Notes under the pieces: generated by a model
What the model was told of the DNA's origin: nothing
The model's database searches: none
What the model saw: only the letters and a program-made list of their open reading frames with translations
Assembly: GCA_002502785.1 (NCBI GenBank)
Contig: DAQG01000106.1
Coordinates: forward strand, 1-15,555
Origin: Methanothrix harundinacea
GTDB taxonomy: Archaea > Halobacteriota > Methanosarcinia > Methanotrichales > Methanotrichaceae
Length of the DNA stretch: 15,555 nt
Direction of reading: 5' to 3'
Made by a program: the position numbers and the translations under genes
Shown here: one piece after another, positions 1 through 5,688 of the stretch
How positions within the stretch are numbered: position 1 is the stretch's first letter
Layout: each line of letters starts with the position of its first letter

Positions 1-18
1 CACATTCGGCACGCTGCC
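1..18. repeat. Left copy of an 18-bp inverted terminal repeat
   Basis: The first 18 bases (cacattcggcacgctgcc) occur in perfect inverted orientation at 15536-15553. On the left the repeat lies in apparently non-coding DNA. On the right it lies inside the open frame of a DUF11-repeat gene. There is no transposase or other mobility gene in the window. An exact 18-base match at both window ends is very unlikely by chance. A contig-end artefact or a fold-back chimera is the simplest explanation. Confidence 0.8.
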
Positions 19-120
19 TTTTCAGCTAATGCTTGATGTTAAATTGCCATATATCGAAATTTTCTTAGTACACTCAACTTCATCTGAAATTTTAAAATCC
101 GGGTCAAAAATGGATCAACA

Positions 121-128
121 TTTAAATG
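121..128 (+). promoter_or_regulatory. Putative TATA box of comDE
   Basis: The segment tttaaatg fits an archaeal TATA box. Its centre is about 30 bases before the comD ATG at 154, so transcription would start around 149-152, almost at the start codon. No Shine-Dalgarno sequence precedes that ATG, which agrees with a leaderless or nearly leaderless comD transcript. This is inferred from position and composition only. The surrounding stretch 19-153 is AT-rich and I see no gene in it. Confidence 0.4.
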
Positions 129-153
129 CAGTTGTGTCAATATCATAATTTGA

Positions 154-660
154 ATGAAGGATACCAGTCCCTCGAAAGCCGTATACAGAGGCATGAAGAT
201 AGCGGGCGTCGACTTCGTCGCCAGCGTTCCTTGCGTCAACCTCAAGGAGCTGCTTTCCCTGGTGGACGCCGACCCCGAGATCACGCACGTTCCCGTGACC
301 CGGGAGGAGGAGGGGGTCGGGATTTGTGCTGGAGCGTACCTGGGCGGCAAAAGGCCCGCCCTCCTGATGCAGAACTCGGGTCTTGGCAACAGCATCAACG
401 CCCTCGCCTCCCTGAACGGCCTCTACAAGATCCCGCTCCTGATGATCATCAGCCACAGGGGTGGCGAAGGGGAGACAATCGTGGGCCAGGTCCCGATGGG
501 AAGACTGACGCCGAAGCTCCTCGACGCCATGGAGATCCCCCGCTTTGCGCCCACCCTTTCGGAGGCTGAAAAGATCGTGGCCAGAGCCTGGCAGCTGGCC
601 CAGGCCGCTGGCACACCGACGGCGGTGCTGCTTGATATCGAGTTCTGGAGGTCGAGCTGA
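154..660 (+). CDS. comD: Sulfopyruvate decarboxylase, alpha subunit (ComD)
   Basis: This 168-residue protein is the pyrimidine-binding half of the ThDP-dependent sulfopyruvate decarboxylase. With ComE it converts sulfopyruvate to sulfoacetaldehyde and CO2 in coenzyme M biosynthesis, in the cytoplasm. The N-terminal half carries the family signature: VPCVNLKELL near residues 25-34, then VPVTREEEGVG at about 46-56, which includes the Glu run expected to activate ThDP, then the GAYLGG segment and QNSGLGNSINA at about 73-83. The length matches stand-alone archaeal ComD (about 170 residues); in Methanosarcina the two subunits are fused. I chose ATG 154 because the reading begins just before the conserved AVYxGxKxAGVDF segment. 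It lacks a Shine-Dalgarno site and may be leaderless. comE starts 2 bases after the stop, so the two are co-transcribed and probably translationally coupled. Confidence 0.93.
   Translation: MKDTSPSKAVYRGMKIAGVDFVASVPCVNLKELLSLVDADPEITHVPVTREEEGVGICAGAYLGGKRPALLMQNSGLGNSINALASLNGLYKIPLLMIISHRGGEGETIVGQVPMGRLTPKLLDAMEIPRFAPTLSEAEKIVARAWQLAQAAGTPTAVLLDIEFWRSS
647..652 (+). promoter_or_regulatory. Ribosome binding site of comE
   Basis: ggaggt lies inside the last codons of comD, 9 bases before ATG 662. It supports 662 as the comE start although the open frame extends further upstream inside comD. Confidence 0.7.
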
Positions 661-661
661 A

Positions 662-1228
662 ATGATGAAGAGAATCGAAGCGATCTCCATCATTGCCGAG
701 GAGGCCGAGTCTCAGGACGCCCTTCTGGTGGGAAACATCGGCTTTCCCTCAAGAGAGCTTTGCGCCGTCCATGACCATCCTTCGAACTTCTACATGCTGG
801 GGTCGATGGGCCTCGCCTCATCCATCGGCCTGGGACTCGCCCTCGCCCGCCCGGACCGAAAGGTGATAGCCATCGACGGCGATGGTGCCGTCCTGATGAA
901 TTTGGGAAGTCTCGCCACAATCGCCGACCGGGATCCGGAAAACTACCTTCTCGTCATCCTCGACAACGGTTGCTACGGCTCCACGGGATGCCAGCCGACC
1001 TGCACCTCACGGAGGGCGGATATCGCCAGGATCGCCGCAGGGGCGGGTGGCTCTGAGGTGGAGACCGTCTCCGAGCCCGAGGATCTTCGCCTGGCCGTCC
1101 GGGGCAGAGGTGCCCTCGTCGTCAAGGTGGAGAGGGGAAACGAGAAGGTCCCTGTGATCGCGCTCTCTCCTGAAGAGATCATAGAGAGGTTCATGGCGAG
1201 ATCCGCTCCACCATCTCCGTCATCCTGA
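662..1228 (+). CDS. comE: Sulfopyruvate decarboxylase, beta subunit (ComE)
   Basis: This 188-residue protein is the ThDP-pyrophosphate-binding half of sulfopyruvate decarboxylase and works with ComD to form sulfoacetaldehyde for coenzyme M. The ThDP motif is clear: GDG at residues 73-75 and the closing DN at 101-102, followed by GCYGSTGCQPT, which is typical of this subfamily. Upstream is the conserved GNIGFPSRELCAVHDHPSNFYMLGSMGLASSIGLGLA block. The length equals that of known ComE proteins. The frame is open upstream to 545, but the Shine-Dalgarno site at 647-652 and homology favour ATG 662; ATG 665 is an alternative. The last 38 bases, encoding a low-complexity tail (RSAPPSPSS), overlap the 3' end of the oppositely oriented marker-16 gene. 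Confidence 0.93.
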   Translation: MMKRIEAISIIAEEAESQDALLVGNIGFPSRELCAVHDHPSNFYMLGSMGLASSIGLGLALARPDRKVIAIDGDGAVLMNLGSLATIADRDPENYLLVILDNGCYGSTGCQPTCTSRRADIARIAAGAGGSEVETVSEPEDLRLAVRGRGALVVKVERGNEKVPVIALSPEEIIERFMARSAPPSPSS

Positions 1229-2462
1229 AGCTGTGATCTAGGATTCTCCTTTTCAGCACTTCTGCAAGCCTCTCGGCCCTGAGGCGGTCCGACTGCCTGA
1301 CCACGATCGGAACCTCCCGGCCATCGAACCGGAGGGAACCGAGATGGGCCCTGAATACCTCCCCCACGCAAGCGGTGGAGCAGAGGCCGCAGTTGAAGCA
1401 CCTATTCCGGTCGAGGGTCGGCTTCCAGTCTTCAAAGCCTATGGCTCTCGTCGGGCAGATCGATTCGGGAATGCACTGGGTGCACCTCTTGCAGGCCACG
1501 GGGTGGATCTCGACCTCGAGGTCGACTTCCTCCCAGACGTCGCCATAAGTGGCCTTTCCGATCTCTCTTCTCTCGACAACGTCCATCACAGGGAGGGGAA
1601 TCGAGCGATCGGGGGCGGCGATGCTTTCAAGGACCCGTTCGCTCGTGACCGAGATCGGGACCGCCCATGAGGATACGCACTCAGGCCCGCAGGACGTGGC
1701 AAAACCGCCCATGTACTCGGGGTCCATTCCGTGCATGTCGGCAAACCCCGATAGGTTCGGCTTTTCAGGGGAGCTTCTGGTTCCCTTCCCCAGGACGAAG
1801 CCCTCGGCCCCGTTTAAGAGGACCCTCGTCCCGACGCCGATCGTCTCCAAAAAGGGGTCGTTTTGTATGGGATTCAGGTGGCCGCAGCCGGAGACCGAGG
1901 CCCCGTTCCAGCAGGGGTCGAAGAAGGTGGCGTGGAATATGGTGGCAACCCTCTCCTCGCCCGGGTTCACGAAGGCAGAGTAGTTCTTGAAAGAGTGGCG
2001 TGTGCCAAAGAGCCTCGCCTGGGGCATATCGGAAAGTCCCACTTCGACCTCGAAGTCTTTGCCGGCGTCCGTCTCGACTTTAACCTCCACGTTCTTCCCC
2101 TCGGCAAGGTCGCGGAACAGGTGGCCTCCGCCGTACTTCGGGTCAGACCTGCTGTGAGCCGTTCCGAAGACGATCAGGTCCAGAATGCCCAACCGCTCGT
2201 TGGGACAGGGTCCGACCTCGGCGGGAACGCCGTTCAGCCAGGCGCTTTTGGCCCGAAGGAATGAACCTGCCTTCGCCACCGGGAAGGAGAGGACGGCATA
2301 GGTCCCGCTCATGACCGCCCGCGTGGCGCATGTCACCACATCCACGTCTTCGAGGGTCAGCTCATTGCCTCCGTCCAGGATCTCCCGCACCTCCTGGGCT
2401 GAAAGAACGATCGCCTCACCCCGGTCCACCTTTGCCTTTATCTCGGAGAAGGAACGCGCCAT
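1191..2462 (-). CDS. Methanogenesis marker 16 protein (DUF39 + two [4Fe-4S]); probable coenzyme M-forming sulfurtransferase
   Basis: This 423-residue cytoplasmic protein has a DUF39 domain (about residues 5-310) followed by a ferredoxin-like domain (about 318-375). The ferredoxin part shows two cysteine sets: C324, C327, C330, C336 (the last followed by Pro) and C355, C358, C361, C365, consistent with two [4Fe-4S] clusters. DUF39 has conserved-looking cysteines in VVTCATRAVMSGT (C45), at C184, in SGCGHLNP (C193), and at C258 and C262. The related aspartate-semialdehyde sulfurtransferase uses a persulfide mechanism for homocysteine. A methanococcal marker-16 homologue has been reported to convert sulfoacetaldehyde to coenzyme M. 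That is established family knowledge; assignment to this protein is inference, strengthened by comDE lying next door. The start ATG 2462 has a G-rich stretch (aaagggggt) just upstream. The gene lies 10 bases after the methyltransferase gene and runs tail-to-tail into comE. Confidence 0.85.
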   Translation of the reverse strand: MARSFSEIKAKVDRGEAIVLSAQEVREILDGGNELTLEDVDVVTCATRAVMSGTYAVLSFPVAKAGSFLRAKSAWLNGVPAEVGPCPNERLGILDLIVFGTAHSRSDPKYGGGHLFRDLAEGKNVEVKVETDAGKDFEVEVGLSDMPQARLFGTRHSFKNYSAFVNPGEERVATIFHATFFDPCWNGASVSGCGHLNPIQNDPFLETIGVGTRVLLNGAEGFVLGKGTRSSPEKPNLSGFADMHGMDPEYMGGFATSCGPECVSSWAVPISVTSERVLESIAAPDRSIPLPVMDVVERREIGKATYGDVWEEVDLEVEIHPVACKRCTQCIPESICPTRAIGFEDWKPTLDRNRCFNCGLCSTACVGEVFRAHLGSLRFDGREVPIVVRQSDRLRAERLAEVLKRRILDHSFRMTEMVERISP

Positions 2463-2472
2463 GATACCCCCT

Positions 2473-3192
2473 TTAACTTTCGACCTTAATGAACATCGCC
2501 TCTACCTCCTCCCGCACGTAATCCCGCCCCCTGATCCTGGTGGACCGCTTATCGGTCCTGATCGAAACGGGTCGGAAGACTTGGAACAGCTCCAGGACCT
2601 CCGCCTCTGTGAAGTGGTGGGTCATAACACCCCCGCCGCGCCTGAAGGTATTGGGCTCCACCTCTTCGCCCTTTCCGGCCCTCATGTCCTCGACTCCGAA
2701 CTCCAGAAAGAATAGACTCCCTTTGGCCTTCAGAACCCGAGCCGCCTCCCGTGTCGCATGGTGGCGTTCATTTTCGCGGAGGTGCCCGATGACGTGGAAG
2801 GCGAAGACCGCATCGAAAGTCGCGTCTCGAAATGGGAGACTTACCGCGTCCGCCGCGACGAAGTCGGCGCTAGAATGAATTTTCGGAGGGTTGAGCGAAT
2901 CACCACGATATGAGGCTGAAGCGCTCAGGAGTCGGGTCGCCATATCCCTGCCGAGCCTCACCGCCGTGATCGAGTGGTCTATGGCCGCGATCCGCCAGGG
3001 TCGACCAAGCATCGCGGCGAGGGTCTTGCCGTTCCCGCACCCAAGCTCCAGGACTCTCGAACACGACGGAAGGTCAGGGAGCTTGGCTGGCGCACCCCGC
3101 CATATCCTCCCCTTCTGCTGGTACTCCCGGTTCCAGGCGAGGAGATCCTCCTTTCGACTTTCTTTGGTTGAGGGGGCTGGAAGTGAAGGCAT
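2473..3192 (-). CDS. Class I SAM-dependent methyltransferase
   Basis: This protein of about 239 residues has a Rossmann-fold methyltransferase core. SAM-binding motif I is VLELGCGNGKT at residues 47-57. An acidic segment IAAIDHS at about 68-74 fits motif II. ADAVSLPFRDATFDAVF at about 114-130 is a Methyltransf_11-like motif, followed by the post-motif region ARVLKAKGSLFFLEFG. The substrate cannot be read from the sequence. It is the first gene of an operon with the marker-16 gene (10-base gap), so a link to sulfur or coenzyme M metabolism is possible but unproven. The start is uncertain. ATG 3192 gives 239 residues. In-frame TTG codons at 3201 (6 bases after ggtggtggag) and 3219 are alternatives, the latter giving 248 residues. 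It is divergent from the secreted-protein gene at 3266. Confidence 0.85.
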   Translation of the reverse strand: MPSLPAPSTKESRKEDLLAWNREYQQKGRIWRGAPAKLPDLPSCSRVLELGCGNGKTLAAMLGRPWRIAAIDHSITAVRLGRDMATRLLSASASYRGDSLNPPKIHSSADFVAADAVSLPFRDATFDAVFAFHVIGHLRENERHHATREAARVLKAKGSLFFLEFGVEDMRAGKGEEVEPNTFRRGGGVMTHHFTEAEVLELFQVFRPVSIRTDKRSTRIRGRDYVREEVEAMFIKVES

Positions 3193-3265
3193 TAGAGACA
3201 AATGGGACTCCACCACCAAAATCTTTACTATCAGCCAGGTCTTCTGGGTCCCCGGGTGTTAAATA
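3193..3265. promoter_or_regulatory. Divergent promoter region
   Basis: This short region must hold the promoters of both the - strand methyltransferase operon and the + strand gene at 3266. On the - strand a TATA-like tatttaac (about 3257-3264) would place a start near 3232. On the + strand ctttacta (about 3223-3230) would place a start near 3254. The sequence ggtg at 3255-3258 is 7 bases before ATG 3266 and can serve as its ribosome binding site. These assignments come from position and composition only. Confidence 0.4.
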
Positions 3266-4255
3266 ATGAAACAAAGGAGTGGGGCAATTAAGTTACTTGC
3301 CATATTTCTCAGCCTGAGCTTTGTTCAGGCCGTCGGGAGCCCCGACGAAGATGCAGACATTGAAGAATCCTGGGGCGAAGACTACCTGAACTACGGCCTT
3401 GGAAGCTTTTACGGCGGCTCAGACTCGTCCATCACCTACAGCTTCAGGACGAGCTCGGGATTCACGTACTCTCAGTACATGCAGTACTACTTCACGGAGG
3501 GGGAGGTCCTTCCTCCGGACGAGGGTCCGGTCAGCTTCATGCTAACGGGAAACGAGCCCACGGTCCTCAACTTCGGCTGGCAGACGGTTCCCTATTCTGA
3601 GTACACCTCCTCGGGGATGTACGCCGGAGCCAACGCCCTCTGGATCGAAGGCGAGACTAGCTGGACGAGGTACGCGGCCTGTCCCATAGGAACGTGGCTT
3701 CAGCTGGTCACGGCGACTCCTGCCGGCGGAACAGCCGACTTATACGAGATATCGCCCACAGGCAGCGCCGGAATATCCCAGTACAGTCTCGGAACCTACA
3801 ACATGCTGAGCTTCTACGCCGCGGAACAGGGAAGATACGCGTTATTCTTCGTTGCTAACAACCAGCCGAGCAACGTCGTCATCATCGACGTGGGCGCGGA
3901 ATGGACCCCGGATACGATTACGGGCCCCGAGGTTCCCCCGTCAGATCCTCTGCCGCCGACCCCCACACCCACACCGATGCAGACCTACGGTGACGTCAGC
4001 GTCACTCTCGAGTCCCAGAACATGAGGGGCTACGACGTCTACGTCGACGATAACTATGTCGGCACCGAAGGGCAGGGCGGCGACGCCCTAGACGGTGTTT
4101 ACAATCTCAAGGTCGTGGGCAACCAGTGGCACACGGTCAAGGTCTGGGACGGCGAGTGGTTTTATGGTAAGCCCAAATTCTACGAGCGGCGCGGAACCTA
4201 CGTCCTGAAGTTCGAACCCGCCACCACCGTCTACGTCTACGGCGGAATGTTGTAG
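3266..4255 (+). CDS. Secreted surface protein with Pro-rich linker and PEGA-like C-terminal domain
   Basis: This is a 329-residue hypothetical secreted protein. Residues 1-24 form a signal peptide (basic MKQRSGAIK, a hydrophobic core LLAIFLSLSFV, then a small-residue site near QAVG). The mature N-terminal part (about 25-220) is rich in Tyr, Ser and Gly and looks beta-rich; I do not recognise a named family. A linker of Pro/Thr (PPTPTPTP, about 223-238) joins it to a C-terminal domain (about 240-329) with the pattern YDVYVDDNYVGTEG, resembling PEGA-type surface beta domains that recur in Methanothrix secreted proteins. There is no C-terminal membrane helix, so retention at the cell surface would need another partner. 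ATG 3266 has ggtg 7 bases upstream. Function unknown; a cell-envelope role is inference. Confidence 0.8.
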   Translation: MKQRSGAIKLLAIFLSLSFVQAVGSPDEDADIEESWGEDYLNYGLGSFYGGSDSSITYSFRTSSGFTYSQYMQYYFTEGEVLPPDEGPVSFMLTGNEPTVLNFGWQTVPYSEYTSSGMYAGANALWIEGETSWTRYAACPIGTWLQLVTATPAGGTADLYEISPTGSAGISQYSLGTYNMLSFYAAEQGRYALFFVANNQPSNVVIIDVGAEWTPDTITGPEVPPSDPLPPTPTPTPMQTYGDVSVTLESQNMRGYDVYVDDNYVGTEGQGGDALDGVYNLKVVGNQWHTVKVWDGEWFYGKPKFYERRGTYVLKFEPATTVYVYGGML

Positions 4256-4280
4256 CCGTCTTCCCGACCAACTTTAACAT

Positions 4281-4325
4281 TCTTTTTTTCTCTAGTTCAC
4301 CTTTTTCCCGCGTTTTCTCCTTTTT
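4281..4325 (+). terminator. T-tract terminator after the PEGA-like surface protein gene
   Basis: Within 75 bases of the stop codon there is a run of seven T (4283-4289), then T runs at 4302-4306, 4313-4316 and 4321-4325. Archaeal RNA polymerase terminates at such oligo-T tracts without needing a hairpin. The rest of the 156-base gap 4256-4411 holds only the upstream region of the next gene. Confidence 0.6.
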
Positions 4326-4360
4326 CACTCCCCGATCAGACGGATCCGCATCCTGTTTGG

Positions 4361-4370
4361 CCTATAAGCC
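4361..4370 (+). promoter_or_regulatory. Possible TATA box of the 393-residue DUF11-like gene
   Basis: cctataagcc is centred about 47 bases before ATG 4412 and would give a start near 4392. The purine-rich gaagaagga (4393-4401) then serves as the ribosome binding site. This is a weak assignment made by position. Confidence 0.35.
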
Positions 4371-4411
4371 ACCGTCACCGTCTTAAAGGATCGAAGAAGG
4401 AAGTATACAGC

Positions 4412-5593
4412 ATGAAGGGAAGGGGTCTGATCTTCTTATTGTTGGGAGTGGGCTTATTGCTTGCGTCCGGCCCGGCCAGCGGGTGGGTGAGCGGAACCGG
4501 AGCCGTTGACATCAGCAGATCTGTCGTGAACAGGATGGAGGACTTCGAGTACTACAATGCCATGAGCGGTGACGGCAGCCTCGATATAGGGAATGGATTA
4601 AAAGATGTCTCAAAATCCGAAAATGACTCTTCAGCAAGAACCACCAGGCTCTCCTACTCTGGGGACGTCCCCCTGGTGGGGCTGAAGCGGGTAGAACAGG
4701 GGTCGCTTTTGAGAGGAACCCACACCTCTGTTGAGGAGGCCTTCAGCGCCACCCAGATCGAAAAGGAACAGACCACAAGCATCGGTTCAGATAACTCTCA
4801 GCTCGTCGGAACCGACACAAAGCTCAGCTTCAACGGCACCTACATGACAAGCTCCAACATGCACCAGGCATTCTCCACGGACGTCAGCTCTCATCAGATC
4901 TTCACCGGAAATTTCGAGATCGATAAACAGATCAGCTTCGGCGGGCTCGCAGACCGCAAACCCTCTATCGATCTGGTCGTCAGACCCGAGGTGAGCTGGG
5001 CCGAGGTCGGTGCTGTTGTGACTCGAAGCTACGAGATCGCCAACATCGAAACGGTTCCGGTCCGGGATCTCTCGTTGGTCGATTCGAGAGTTGGACCCGT
5101 TGCCCTCAGCAAGACCGATCTTAACCCAGGTGAGGTGGCCTCGGCCGTCGCCAGCTTCACAGTCCTTGGTGAAGACCTCCCGGGACCGCTGAACGATTCT
5201 GTCCGGGTCACAGGCGTTGATTTCCAGAGCAAAATCGCCGTAGATTCCGCAGCCTCCACCGTGAACCTGATCGGACCCTGGGGTCTCAACATGACGGTCG
5301 CAGCCATCCAGCCATGTGCCTCAGCAGGAGAGGTAGTGACCTACGTCTACACAATAAATAACGTCGGCGATTTCACAATAGGCGAGCTGAATTTGACCGA
5401 CTCTATCAGCGGCGGTCCGATCGCGATAAACGCAACCCTCTCCCCAGGAGACAGCCTGAATTTCACAGCAAACCAGATAGTGACCGAGACCGACCTGCCG
5501 GGTCCTCTGACAAACAGCGTCTCTGTCTCGGGCACCAATTCCATGGGCGAAGTGGTTGAGAGCTCAGCAGAGGTCGTCCTTCAATTGTGCTGA
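4412..5593 (+). CDS. Secreted protein with two DUF11/CARDB-like repeats
   Basis: This 393-residue protein has a clear signal peptide (residues 1-24: MKGRGL, then a Leu/Gly-rich core, ending GPASG). Residues 25-180 are a Ser/Thr-rich region starting SGTGAVD that I cannot assign to a named domain. A similar GSGAYD-initiated region lies between DUF11 repeats in the large - strand gene at the right of the window. Two tandem repeats of about 100 residues follow (about 186-286 and 291-390). Their relationship is visible: each has a YxIxN core, then LNPGEV or LSPGDS, then DLPGPL, then NDSVRVTG or TNSVSVSG. This pattern belongs to the DUF11/CARDB class of Ig-like surface domains. There are several N-glycosylation sequons and no membrane anchor. 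It is likely an envelope or sheath-associated protein (inference). Confidence 0.8.
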   Translation: MKGRGLIFLLLGVGLLLASGPASGWVSGTGAVDISRSVVNRMEDFEYYNAMSGDGSLDIGNGLKDVSKSENDSSARTTRLSYSGDVPLVGLKRVEQGSLLRGTHTSVEEAFSATQIEKEQTTSIGSDNSQLVGTDTKLSFNGTYMTSSNMHQAFSTDVSSHQIFTGNFEIDKQISFGGLADRKPSIDLVVRPEVSWAEVGAVVTRSYEIANIETVPVRDLSLVDSRVGPVALSKTDLNPGEVASAVASFTVLGEDLPGPLNDSVRVTGVDFQSKIAVDSAASTVNLIGPWGLNMTVAAIQPCASAGEVVTYVYTINNVGDFTIGELNLTDSISGGPIAINATLSPGDSLNFTANQIVTETDLPGPLTNSVSVSGTNSMGEVVESSAEVVLQLC

Positions 5594-5608
5594 GCGATCC
5601 GGCCACAC

Positions 5609-5633
5609 CTTTATTTTTAGATTGGAACTTTTT
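5609..5633 (+). terminator. T-tract terminator after the 393-residue gene
   Basis: Two T-rich stretches (tttatttttag and a run of five T at 5629-5633) lie 16-40 bases after the stop codon, as expected for archaeal intrinsic termination. Confidence 0.5.
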
Positions 5634-5644
5634 GCTTCAACCTC

Positions 5645-5660
5645 CAAAAAACGTTTTATA
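5645..5660 (+). promoter_or_regulatory. BRE/TATA-box promoter of the giant beta-helix gene
   Basis: A purine-rich caaaaaac (BRE-like) is followed by gttttata. With the usual archaeal spacing of about 26-27 bases, transcription would start near 5683, only a few bases before ATG 5689. The transcript would thus be leaderless or have a leader of about 5 bases, although ggaggag directly abuts the ATG. Confidence 0.55.
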
Positions 5661-5688
5661 CTCTGGCCTCTGACTATATTTGGAGGAG

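Noticed and set aside
545..661. N-terminal extension of comE into comD
   Set aside because: The extension is low-complexity and overlaps conserved comD codons. A ribosome binding site at 647-652 and family length support ATG 662.
115..693. 192-codon open frame on the - strand opposite comD
   Set aside because: comD on the other strand has full family motifs. This frame has no recognisable domain, and its codons are explained as the complement of comD.
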